Source of the DNA: PALSA-1006 sp964532405
Lineage (GTDB): Bacteria > Pseudomonadota > Gammaproteobacteria > Burkholderiales > Gallionellaceae
Assembly: GCA_964532405.1 (NCBI GenBank)
Contig: CAZHIC010000014.1
Location: forward strand, 1-60,933
DNA: 60,933 nt
Direction of reading: 5' to 3'
Both the position numbers and the translations under genes were made by a program. This document shows, piece after piece, positions 1-7,624 of this stretch (its first letter is position 1; each line of letters opens with the position of its first letter). The notes under the pieces were generated by a model that was not told the DNA's origin, did not search any database, and was given only the letters and a program-made list of their open reading frames with translations.

Positions 1-36
1 CTCACGCTGGAAATACACCCTTTCGTTCAGGCTCAT
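1..36 (-). CDS. Possible 5' end of a gene running off the left edge
   Basis: An ATG at 36-34 on the minus strand opens a frame reading MSLNERVYFQRE that is still open at the window edge. It would be divergent from the TraF-like gene at 133. I see no convincing Shine-Dalgarno just upstream, and twelve residues are too few to assign a family. This could equally be a chance open frame. Confidence 0.25.
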   Translation of the reverse strand, partial: MSLNERVYFQRE

Positions 37-132
37 GTGTCATTGGACAAGGCTTACACTCTTAACATTTCTTAACTTATAGTATGATTGCCGAGAAGCT
101 GGCATGATTAAATAACTATCGGAGGATCAGAC

Positions 133-1533
133 ATGTATCAAAAATACTTGAAACTCGCGTCGATCACGGTGCTCACGATGAGTAGCGCCACCGCACTGGC
201 TCTGCCGTTCAATTCTTTCGACCCGCGCTCGATGGCGATGGGCAGCGCCGGTGTCGCCGTCGGCGATCCATCGACCGCCCCGTTCTTCAACCCTGCACTG
301 CTTACCGCCTCCGACTCTAAGCTAAAGTATTCGGTTGAATTCCCGATCATCGGCGGACGTCTATTCGATCCGGGCGATTTGCAAACTAAACTTCCAACAC
401 TAAGCGATAACATCAGTGCCTTGAACAATTCGATCACCGCTACGAATCTAGGTGCTAATCCAACCACAGCTCAAGTGGCGCAACTGCCCGCCAATATGAC
501 AGCCGTAGCGAACAATATCGACAAGGTCAACAACTCCCTTTCATCCTTAAACAACCAGCCGTTGCAGGGCGAGTTTGGCGCGGCGACGGTCATCGGCGTC
601 CCCGGCAAGAATTATGGCTTCGCTTTGTATGCAGATGCATGGATGGCCATGGGCGGAACGCTCGAATACAAGGATGCAGCCACACTTTCAAATTTATCCA
701 CTGCCGTAAGAGCGTCCGCAACGGCTTTGTCGTCCGCTGCCGCAGCGTGCCTCCGTGTACAAAATGGCACGGGTACGCTCGCTGATGTTAATACCTGCCT
801 TGGCACAGGAAGCAATTTGGTTGATGCTAACGGCAAAGTCGCATCAACTACGCTTGCATCCAAAATCCACCTGCGCGGTGTAATCATTAGCGAGGCAGGG
901 CTGTCGGTTTCTCACGGATTTGTCGTTAATGACAAGACTTGGTCTTTAGGTATAACCCCCAAGGTCATGCAGCTGCAATTGTTCGATGCCTTGCTGGACG
1001 CCAATTCCGGCAACTCCACCAGCGGGGTTACCGGCAACGACTATCTGGCCAAGTACAGCACACTCAATTTTGACGTGGGTGCGGCAAAAAGCTATCTCAA
1101 TGGTTGGCGTACCGGTGTCACCGTGAAAAACGTACTGCCTCAATCTTTCGATTTTAAAAGAGCGCCAACAGCTGGGGCAACCCCGGTAGCCATCGGTTCC
1201 ACGCTGGACATCAAACCATTGGTCCGCGCCGGCGTGTCGCATGAAAACGACTGGTCCACTTTGGCATTCGATCTTGATCTGACGCAGAACGATCCGGCTG
1301 GCTTGGAAAATAAATCCCAATACGCGGCACTGGGCGGAGAATTAAGCGCTTTGGGTTGGGCGCAGCTTCGCGCAGGCTATCGTGCGGATTTGCTTAATAC
1401 AGCACGCAACGTGACTTCCGTGGGTCTGGGTATTTCTCCAAGAATCCCCTACTTCAAGTTCCATTTGGATCTGGCCTACGCCTATAACAAAAGTGAACAG
1501 GGTGCCTCGTTGCGATTCGGTATGAATTTCTAA
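133..1533 (+). CDS. TraF-like / PorV-like outer-membrane beta-barrel protein (conjugal transfer TraF, PF13729 type)
   Basis: The protein has 466 residues. Residues 1-23 form a signal peptide ending in a typical A-L-A site. The mature start (SFDPRSMAMGSAGVA followed by FFNPA) is the pattern shared by TraF_2, PorV and FadL-like barrels, in which an early R-S-x-A-M-G-x-A-G segment precedes an F-N-P-A motif. The chain ends in an aromatic residue (FGMNF), as outer-membrane barrels do. A GGAGG stands eight bases before the ATG and a strong terminator follows the stop, so it looks monocistronic. No other conjugation genes are nearby, so the 'conjugal transfer' family name should not be read as function. 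A lipid or outer-membrane export role is only inference. Confidence 0.8.
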   Translation: MYQKYLKLASITVLTMSSATALALPFNSFDPRSMAMGSAGVAVGDPSTAPFFNPALLTASDSKLKYSVEFPIIGGRLFDPGDLQTKLPTLSDNISALNNSITATNLGANPTTAQVAQLPANMTAVANNIDKVNNSLSSLNNQPLQGEFGAATVIGVPGKNYGFALYADAWMAMGGTLEYKDAATLSNLSTAVRASATALSSAAAACLRVQNGTGTLADVNTCLGTGSNLVDANGKVASTTLASKIHLRGVIISEAGLSVSHGFVVNDKTWSLGITPKVMQLQLFDALLDANSGNSTSGVTGNDYLAKYSTLNFDVGAAKSYLNGWRTGVTVKNVLPQSFDFKRAPTAGATPVAIGSTLDIKPLVRAGVSHENDWSTLAFDLDLTQNDPAGLENKSQYAALGGELSALGWAQLRAGYRADLLNTARNVTSVGLGISPRIPYFKFHLDLAYAYNKSEQGASLRFGMNF

Positions 1534-1549
1534 TCTACCCGCACTTACT

Positions 1550-1584
1550 AAAAGCCCCGCCGCAAAAACGGCGGGGCTTTTTTG
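1550..1584 (+). terminator. Rho-independent terminator after the TraF-like gene
   Basis: A GC-rich hairpin (AAAGCCCCGCCG, loop CAAAAA, CGGCGGGGCTTT) is followed by a T run. It starts 17 bases after the stop at 1533. The A run on the other side means it could also work for xthA, whose stop at 1618 faces it. Confidence 0.9.
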
Positions 1585-1617
1585 TCCCTGCGCGAACCGC
1601 CCACAGAGCCGGTTGCC

Positions 1618-2379
1618 TCAGCCCTGCACATCCGCCAGCACGGGCGTGTGATCGGATGGGCGCTCCAGTTTGCGCGGCGCTTTATCGATCAGGCAAGAGG
1701 TGCAGTGCAATGCGTCGCTGATCAGAATGTGATCGATGCGCAGCCCCATGTTGCGGCGGAACGCCATCATGCGGTAGTCCCACCATGAGTAGGATTTCTC
1801 CGTTTGCTCGAATAAGCGGAAGGTGTCGCGCAACCCAAGCTGCAACAAACCTTGAAAAGCTGCGCGCTCCGGCGCGCTGACCAAAATATTCCCAGCCCAT
1901 CCCGCCGGGTCGTACACGTCGCGGTCTTCCGGCGCGATGTTGTAGTCGCCCAGCAATGCCAGCATGGGATATTTTTTTAACTCTTCGGCAAGCCAGCCGT
2001 GCAATGCGGCCAGCCATTTGAGTTTGTATTGGTATTTGTCGGAACCGACTTCCTGACCGTTGGGGATATATACGCACACCACGCGCACACCGCTGATGGT
2101 CGCGGCGATGACGCGCTTCTGTTCGTCCGCAAAATTCGGGATGCCGTATTGCACGTCGCTAATCGGTTCACGGCTTATGATCGCCACACCGTTGTAAGTT
2201 TTCTGACCACTGAACGCGCTGTGATAACCCGCTGCCTGCAATGCGTCTTGCGGAAAATCTGCATCCTGTTGTTTCGTCTCCTGTAGACAGACTACGTCGA
2301 TGGGATTCGCTTCTAACCACTCAAGCAGATGCGGCAAGCGCACCTTGAGCGAGTTCACATTCCAGGTCGCCAACTTCAT
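1618..2379 (-). CDS. xthA: Exodeoxyribonuclease III
   Basis: This is a base-excision-repair nuclease of the AP-endonuclease/EEP fold that cleaves DNA at abasic sites and degrades 3' ends. Its 253 residues match the family length. Visible active-site elements are N7 in TWNVNS, E34 in LQETK, D145 and N147 in GDYN, and D243/H244 in the final SDHTPV. The ATG overlaps the stop of the upstream glutaredoxin-like gene (ATGA), so the two are translationally coupled, with prlC ahead of them. The shared terminator at 1550 faces its 3' end. Confidence 0.97.
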   Translation of the reverse strand: MKLATWNVNSLKVRLPHLLEWLEANPIDVVCLQETKQQDADFPQDALQAAGYHSAFSGQKTYNGVAIISREPISDVQYGIPNFADEQKRVIAATISGVRVVCVYIPNGQEVGSDKYQYKLKWLAALHGWLAEELKKYPMLALLGDYNIAPEDRDVYDPAGWAGNILVSAPERAAFQGLLQLGLRDTFRLFEQTEKSYSWWDYRMMAFRRNMGLRIDHILISDALHCTSCLIDKAPRKLERPSDHTPVLADVQG

Positions 2380-2897
2380 TTGATTTGCGGGCTTTCTGTG
2401 GCAGGTGTTGCCCTAAGAGCAGGGCGAACGCCATACGGCGCGATCTTCGGATATCCGGCGGTATCCAACTCTTTGTTCCATTGTTTTTCCAAAAATCCTT
2501 CAATCCAATCATTGCCTATGTTTAGAGTAGGAATGTGGCCGTTCCCCGATGCCTTTTTGAAGGCTTCAATCTCATCAACCGTCACCAAAATTTTTTCCGT
2601 GTAAGGAATGCCGCGTTTGTTCAGGTATTCGTGCGCCAAATTGCAAGGCTCGCCACAACTTTCCGCGATATACAAAGTGACCGGAAATTTTTCCCGGGCG
2701 CGCCGCGTTTCGAATGGCAGGGGCTCATTGAGAGTAGGCTCGGGTAACGAATTCAATTTTGCGATGTCAGCCGCATCCGTCAAAGGCTTATCGCCATAAT
2801 GCACTTTGCCCACGCCATCGATAGAGCGGTAGTACTCCTCTGCTTGAGCAACACCCGCCAGAAACAATAGCGCCACAAACCAAAACAGTTTTTTCAT
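2376..2897 (-). CDS. Secreted glutaredoxin/thioredoxin-fold protein with N-terminal DUF4124-like segment
   Basis: The chosen start is the ATG at 2897, because GGGGAGA lies six bases upstream and a clean signal peptide (about 19 residues, ending AQA) follows. A longer frame begins 24 bases earlier. The first mature stretch (EEYYRSIDGVGKVHYGDKP) resembles the DUF4124 module that often precedes glutaredoxin domains. The thioredoxin-like part has a CGEPC motif (C-x3-C rather than C-x2-C) and a HIPTL segment matching the cis-proline loop. It is probably a periplasmic thiol protein, but the unusual spacing of the cysteines makes redox activity uncertain. It lies 20 bases after prlC and overlaps xthA by four. 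Confidence 0.8.
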   Translation of the reverse strand: MKKLFWFVALLFLAGVAQAEEYYRSIDGVGKVHYGDKPLTDAADIAKLNSLPEPTLNEPLPFETRRAREKFPVTLYIAESCGEPCNLAHEYLNKRGIPYTEKILVTVDEIEAFKKASGNGHIPTLNIGNDWIEGFLEKQWNKELDTAGYPKIAPYGVRPALRATPATESPQIK

Positions 2898-2917
2898 GTC
2901 GTCTCCCCGAAGAATCA

Positions 2918-4972
2918 TCAAACCTCCTCTGCTGCTCCCACCAAACCGTTGTGCCGCAACAGCGCATCGATCTTGGGCGCGCGGCCGCGGAAGGCGATGA
3001 AGGAATCCATCGCATCGCGGCTGCCGCCCACCGCCAATATCTGTTCGCGGAAATGGCTACCGCTGGCCGCATCCAGCACACCGTTCTCCTCGAACAAACT
3101 GTACGCATCCGCCGACAAGACTTCTGCCCATTTGTAACTGTAATAGCCCGCCGCATAACCGCCGGAAAAGATGTGCGAGAAGCTGTTCTGGAAGCGGTTG
3201 AACGCGGGCGGGATAAGCACCGCCACTTCCTTGCGCACTTCGTCCAACAACTGCTGCACGGTCTGCTTGCCGTGCGCGTCGTAATCGCCGTGCAAGTGCA
3301 AATCGAACAGCGAGAACTCGATCTGGCGCAGCATCTGCAAGCCGCTCTGGAAATTTTTCGCGGCGATCATTTTGTCGTACAGCGCGCGCGGCAGTTTTTC
3401 GCCGGAATCCGCATGGCGCGTCATGCCTTGCAACACGTCCCATTCCCAGCAGAAATTTTCCATGAACTGGCTGGGCAGTTCGACCGCATCCCACTCCACG
3501 CCGCTGATACCGGACACGCCCAGCTCTTCCACCTGCGTCAACAGATGATGCAGGCCGTGGCCGAATTCATGGAACAGCGTGATGACTTCGTCGTGCGTGA
3601 ATAGCGCGGGTTTGCCGTTAATGGGAGAAGCGAAGTTGCAGTTGAGATAGGCCACCGGAGTCTGGATTCCCGTGGGCGTGCGCCGCCGCGAGATGGCATC
3701 GTCCATCCACGCGCCGCCGCGTTTGCTGGCACGCGCGTACAGGTCGAGATAAAACTGGCCGAGCAGCGCACCCTTGTTGTCGCGGATATCGAAGAAGCGC
3801 ACCGCCTCATGCCATATCGGAGCTGAAGAAGACTTGATCTGGAGACCGAACAAAGTCTCGACCAGCCCGAACAAGCCGGACAGCACGGCATCTTCGGGAA
3901 AATATTGCTTCACTTCCTGTTCGGAAAACGCGTAACGCTGTTGGCGCAACTTCTCGCTCGCATAACCCACATCCCACGCCTGTAAACCCTGCAAGCCCAA
4001 CTGGGTTGCCGCGAATGCGCGCAGTTCGTCCAAATCTTTTTCCGCGAACGGTTTGGCGCGCTGCGCCAATTCGAGCAGGAACTCCGCCACCTGTTGCGGC
4101 GTATCCGCCATCTTGCTCGCCAAAGATAGTTCTGCGTAGTTGGCAAAGCCCAGCGTTCGCGCCTCTTCTGCACGCTGCTGCAAAATCTGTGTCATCAGCG
4201 GCGTATTGTCCCAGTCTATTTTGCTTCCCTCTGCCAGTTGCTCACTCGCACGGCTGGTATAAGCGCGGTACATGCGTTCGCGCAAAGCACGGTTGTCGGC
4301 ATACTGCATCACCGGCCCGTAGGACGGGGCTTTCAGCGTGAATAGCCAGCCCTTCTTGCCAGCTTCCTGCGCTGCCTCGGCGGCGACTTGGCGCTCATCC
4401 GCCGGGATACCGGAAAGCTCTTCTTCATTTTCGACCACGCAGGTGTAAGCGTTGGTCGCATCCAGCAGATTGTCGGAAAACTTCGAGCATAGCGCGGAGA
4501 GTTCCTCTTGTATTTCCATGAAGCGCGCCTTCTTGTCTTCCGGCAACTCCGCGCCACCCAGACGAAAATCGCGCAACTCGTTCTCGATGATTTTTTTCTG
4601 CGCCGCATTCAATCCCGCATGGTCATGGCTGTTGCGGATGGCCTTGTATTTTTCAAACAGCGCGAGATTCTGCGCCAGCTCGGCGTAATACTGCGTGACC
4701 TTGGGCAGATTGGCGTTGTACACCTCGCGCAACTCCGGCGAGTTCATCACCATGTTGAGATGCCCGACCTGCCCCCATGCGCGCGACAGATGCTCGTTGG
4801 CGTCCTCGAACGGCTGCACAAAATTTTCCCATGTCGGCGGCGTAGAGTCAGCCAGCAGCTTGGCGGTCAGCGCGCGATTGCGCGCCAGCAACTCGTCAAC
4901 AGCCGGAGTGACATGTTCGGGTTTGATCTCCGCGAAGCGCGGCAGACCGGAAAAATCGAGTAATGGGTTCAT
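2918..4972 (-). CDS. prlC: Oligopeptidase A (M3 family zinc metallopeptidase)
   Basis: This cytoplasmic peptidase degrades short peptides, including cleaved signal peptides. At 684 residues from the ATG at 4972 (MNPLLDFSGLP) it matches the family length. An in-frame upstream ATG would add 23 residues with no family similarity. The zinc site HEFGHGLHH is visible near residue 467, with the downstream glutamate region typical of M3. It heads a minus-strand operon with the glutaredoxin-like gene and xthA. Confidence 0.97.
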   Translation of the reverse strand: MNPLLDFSGLPRFAEIKPEHVTPAVDELLARNRALTAKLLADSTPPTWENFVQPFEDANEHLSRAWGQVGHLNMVMNSPELREVYNANLPKVTQYYAELAQNLALFEKYKAIRNSHDHAGLNAAQKKIIENELRDFRLGGAELPEDKKARFMEIQEELSALCSKFSDNLLDATNAYTCVVENEEELSGIPADERQVAAEAAQEAGKKGWLFTLKAPSYGPVMQYADNRALRERMYRAYTSRASEQLAEGSKIDWDNTPLMTQILQQRAEEARTLGFANYAELSLASKMADTPQQVAEFLLELAQRAKPFAEKDLDELRAFAATQLGLQGLQAWDVGYASEKLRQQRYAFSEQEVKQYFPEDAVLSGLFGLVETLFGLQIKSSSAPIWHEAVRFFDIRDNKGALLGQFYLDLYARASKRGGAWMDDAISRRRTPTGIQTPVAYLNCNFASPINGKPALFTHDEVITLFHEFGHGLHHLLTQVEELGVSGISGVEWDAVELPSQFMENFCWEWDVLQGMTRHADSGEKLPRALYDKMIAAKNFQSGLQMLRQIEFSLFDLHLHGDYDAHGKQTVQQLLDEVRKEVAVLIPPAFNRFQNSFSHIFSGGYAAGYYSYKWAEVLSADAYSLFEENGVLDAASGSHFREQILAVGGSRDAMDSFIAFRGRAPKIDALLRHNGLVGAAEEV

Positions 4973-5166
4973 GAATGAGCTGAAATAAATACTGTAGAGG
5001 GCAATCCAATGAACACATTTTACTATGAAACATTCTGGCAATAGGCAGACTTGTGCCTGTCAACGTGCAGCAAGACACACAACGTTATGCAGCGCCATAC
5101 GCCCTATTTTTAGGCGCCCCGACCCTGTGGCACCAAGTTGATATTGGACATTCATTGCAGCGAGTC

Positions 5167-5256
5167 TTAAAGGTTGTAGTGATTGAAGTCGCGGTGGCGC
5201 TTCTTCAGTGCTTCTGCAACGTCCCAAACTGTTAGAGAATATTTTCGCGAACCCAC
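5167..5256 (-). pseudogene. Short C-terminal-like gene remnant in the 4973-5364 gap
   Basis: The 392-base gap between prlC and the nucleotidyltransferase gene contains one protein-like minus-strand frame. It reads from GTG at 5256 to TAA at 5167, with residues MGSRKYSLTVWDVAEALK followed by KRHRDFNHYNL. Codon use and composition look like the tail of a real protein, but a stop lies only a few codons upstream, so at most a remnant is left. I cannot assign a family. The rest of the gap shows only the prlC upstream region and nothing else I can name. Confidence 0.3.
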
Positions 5257-5364
5257 GTTGTCAGTTTGCAGAATTTACGGGCTGGCTTTCATTGTCCGGC
5301 GAGGCATCGGTAAAATGGCGCAGCGTGGTATTATTTCCCATCATCAACAGGCAGATAAATCCAA

Positions 5365-5664
5365 ATGCGGCTGACTTCTGATCAAGAGCAAATCATCAAA
5401 AGTACCGTAGCTCGCGTGCTGGAAGCGGAGAGCCGTGTCTGGTTATTCGGCTCCCGCGTCGATGATGAACTGCGGGGTGGGGATATTGACCTGCTGATCG
5501 AAACAGAAGCTGCATTTCCCAACCGCGCCAAAATGCTTTGCCGCCTTTATGGTGCGCTGATCTACGCTCTGGGGGATCGCAAGCTGGACGTCCTGCTCAA
5601 GGATGCGCGTACCCGCGACGCTCTGATCTTCAATATCGCAAAGCGCACTGGAGTGTTGTTGTGA
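5365..5664 (+). CDS. MntA-like nucleotidyltransferase
   Basis: This 99-residue minimal nucleotidyltransferase of the polymerase-beta superfamily has G29-S30 and D40-x-D42 (GS-x9-DxD), the metal-binding signature of MntA-type enzymes. In characterised MntA-HepT pairs, the nucleotidyltransferase neutralises the HEPN toxin by AMPylating its active-site tyrosine. The next gene's GTG overlaps the stop (GTGA), as expected for a toxin-antitoxin pair. The pair lies between prlC and a set of restriction-related remnants. Confidence 0.85.
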   Translation: MRLTSDQEQIIKSTVARVLEAESRVWLFGSRVDDELRGGDIDLLIETEAAFPNRAKMLCRLYGALIYALGDRKLDVLLKDARTRDALIFNIAKRTGVLL

Positions 5665-6155
5665 GCCTCGCCTATTTGCCGGAGCATGCCGAAAACGCCA
5701 TGCGGGTGCTGGAACTGGCGGAGAAAGAAGCTGCGCACTTGGCCTATACCCATCGCACTCTGTTCGCGCAGCACATAGACTTGCAATGGGTGCAGGCACT
5801 CGTCGAGCGCGAAGACCTTGCGGAAAAAATTGATGCCTTCGTCAGCCGATTTGGCCGCCTGCAAGATCACATCGGGGAAAAACTCATCCCGCGTTTTGCA
5901 GCCCTGCTGGGTAGTGCACCGAAATCTCTGTTGGACAATTTGGCCTATGCCGAAAAAACCAGCTGGCTCGATAGCGCGGAAGCATTCGTCAGCGCAAGAA
6001 AACGCAGGAACCTGCTGGTTCACGAATACATGGCTGAGGCCGAACTGTTTCTGGAATCGCTGCAAGCCGCAGATGAGGCGACGCACATGCTCATTGATGT
6101 TGTGGCCAGAATCAAACAGCAAGCGGACACGCTGGGCATTATCAAATCGACGTAA
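5661..6155 (+). CDS. HepT-like HEPN domain toxin
   Basis: The start is the GTG at 5661, overlapping the stop of the nucleotidyltransferase. The 164-residue all-alpha protein carries R116-x4-H121-x-Y123, the HEPN RNase motif R-x4-6-H-x-Y that includes the tyrosine modified by MntA. Family knowledge predicts an RNase toxin silenced by its partner. It converges on the truncated C5-methyltransferase fragment and overlaps its last codons at 6142-6155. Confidence 0.85.
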   Translation: MSLAYLPEHAENAMRVLELAEKEAAHLAYTHRTLFAQHIDLQWVQALVEREDLAEKIDAFVSRFGRLQDHIGEKLIPRFAALLGSAPKSLLDNLAYAEKTSWLDSAEAFVSARKRRNLLVHEYMAEAELFLESLQAADEATHMLIDVVARIKQQADTLGIIKST

Positions 6156-6327
6156 CGATCAAACAATAACTATTGCGATGCCGACCCCAATAGTTAGTTT
6201 GCTTCTTTACATCATTGCCAAAGACAGTTTTAAATCTGCCTGCTCTCCAGAAACCATGTGAGAATCCCCCGCACCCGCAGAATAGTTCTGCGACTGTAAA
6301 TTGTTCCTTTTTCTTTTCAAATTTCAT
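6142..6327 (-). pseudogene. Truncated DNA (cytosine-5) methyltransferase, N-terminal fragment
   Basis: The 61-codon frame begins MKFEKKKEQFTVAELFCGCG and continues GFSHGFWRAG, FKTVFGNDV. This is C5-methyltransferase motif I (the F-x-G-x-G SAM loop) plus the start of motif II. A functional enzyme needs over 300 residues including the PCQ catalytic loop, and nothing of that follows. The sequence after about residue 40 no longer looks like the family. It lies on the same strand as, and 116 bases beyond, the YhcG-like nuclease gene, so it is best read as the remnant of an eroded restriction-modification locus. The remaining 6328-6443 gap holds nothing I recognise. Confidence 0.75.
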
Positions 6328-6443
6328 TTCGTATATCTCTAAAAACGCGCATCCCGTGTAAAGTTTTGCCGCTTATTGTGGGTAAATAATTCGTTATTTA
6401 TCTGCTTAGTCCGCCTAATGAGCAAGCAGTCAGATTTGTGTAC

Positions 6444-7496
6444 TCATGTTGAAGATTCCAAATTTCGCGCCGATTCTAGCAGCCGTTGCCAGTCTTCATC
6501 GGTCGGCAAACGGCCTTGGTATTCTTTGGGCAACTTTGGGTGGAGCTGGTAAGTTGCTACGCCGATTGCATTCGCTTTGGACTTCAGACTGAACTCGACT
6601 TCCAACTGGTCGCGCTCCGCGCACAGGATGATGCCGATGGCGGGATTCTCGTCCGGCGCGCGTTCTTTTTCATTCAGCACTTCGAGATAGAAATCCATCT
6701 TGCCCGCATATTCGGGGCGAAAGCGTCCGGTCTTGAGTTCAACCGCGACCAGACATTTCAGGAAGCGGTGGTAGAACAGCAGGTCAAGAAAATATTCGTT
6801 TTCGCCCAGTGTGAGCGGGTATTGGCTGCCCACGAAGCAAAAGCCATAACCCAGTTCAATCATGAAATCCTTGAGCCGGGCGATGAGCCGTTGCTCCAGC
6901 TCGCGTTCATGCACGGCCTGATTGATGCCGAGAAATTCCAAACTGTAGCGGCTTTTCAGCGCTTCATCGGCCTGTTCGGCCAAGTGCTGCGGCAGCACGG
7001 CGGGGAAGTTGTGCGACTTGTCTTGCAGGCTGGCTTGATACGCTTCGGCCTTGATTTGGTTTAGCAGTACATTGCGCGTCCAGCCCAGCCGGGCGGTGGC
7101 TTCCAGATAGTAGCGGCGAGCAATTTCGTCCTTAACTCGTTCAAATATCAAAATGTTTTGCCCCCAAGGTATTTCTGCAACAAGCTGTTGCAGAAATACG
7201 GGAGCAGCGCTGTAGGTTTCGTAAAAGCTCTTGATGTACCAAAGGTTGCGCGGTGAGAATCCGCTCATATCGGGGAACTCATTTCGTAGATCGGCAGACA
7301 GCCGATCTACCACAGCGCTCCCCCAGCCCAAGTCTTCCTGCCTCTCCACGATCATCTTGCCTAGCGCCCAGTAGAGGCCGATAAGGCTGCGATTAACCGC
7401 CCGCGCTGCGCCAAGGCGACTTTGCGCAACCTGCGTTTTGATGTCGCGCAGGAAATCTTGATAGCGGTTGCTGGCAGGCGGAGTGATTATGCTCAT
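6444..7496 (-). CDS. YhcG-like PDDEXK nuclease family protein (DUF1016)
   Basis: The 350-residue protein has an N-terminal helical DUF1016_N domain (RAVNRSLIGLYWALGKMIVE, SGFSPRNLWYIKSFYETY) and a C-terminal PD-(D/E)xK-like nuclease domain with YFLDLLFYH and VAVELKTG carrying the D...ExK residues. The family is common in defence islands and next to restriction genes. Its cellular target is not established. Its ATG overlaps the stop of a 38-codon upstream frame (ATGA). It follows the pyr operon and precedes the methyltransferase remnant on the same strand. Confidence 0.9.
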   Translation of the reverse strand: MSIITPPASNRYQDFLRDIKTQVAQSRLGAARAVNRSLIGLYWALGKMIVERQEDLGWGSAVVDRLSADLRNEFPDMSGFSPRNLWYIKSFYETYSAAPVFLQQLVAEIPWGQNILIFERVKDEIARRYYLEATARLGWTRNVLLNQIKAEAYQASLQDKSHNFPAVLPQHLAEQADEALKSRYSLEFLGINQAVHERELEQRLIARLKDFMIELGYGFCFVGSQYPLTLGENEYFLDLLFYHRFLKCLVAVELKTGRFRPEYAGKMDFYLEVLNEKERAPDENPAIGIILCAERDQLEVEFSLKSKANAIGVATYQLHPKLPKEYQGRLPTDEDWQRLLESARNLESST

Positions 7497-7609
7497 GGCA
7501 TGAATCCCATTTTATTCAGGTGCTCTTCCATGAGTTCGCGGATAGCATCGAAACAGCGATGAATCGCATCCCAATCTGATTTTCCTTTGTCGAAGGCTTT
7601 TGTTTTCAT
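7493..7609 (-). CDS. Small ORF (38 aa) translationally coupled to the YhcG-like nuclease
   Basis: An ATG at 7609 opens a 38-codon frame (MKTKAFDKGKSDWDAIHRCF, then DAIRELMEEHLNKMGFMP). Its TGA overlaps the nuclease ATG in an ATGA junction. The peptide is charged, has no signal or membrane segment, and is probably helical. I do not recognise it. It could be a small partner or antitoxin-like peptide, a coupling leader, or the tail of a lost gene. The coding-like composition and exact overlap are the evidence. Confidence 0.5.
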   Translation of the reverse strand: MKTKAFDKGKSDWDAIHRCFDAIRELMEEHLNKMGFMP

Positions 7610-7624
7610 AATGTAAACGGCGGC

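Noticed and set aside
133..1533. The TraF-like gene as evidence of a conjugative element
   Set aside because: No relaxase, coupling protein or type IV secretion genes are nearby, and the family is widespread on chromosomes.
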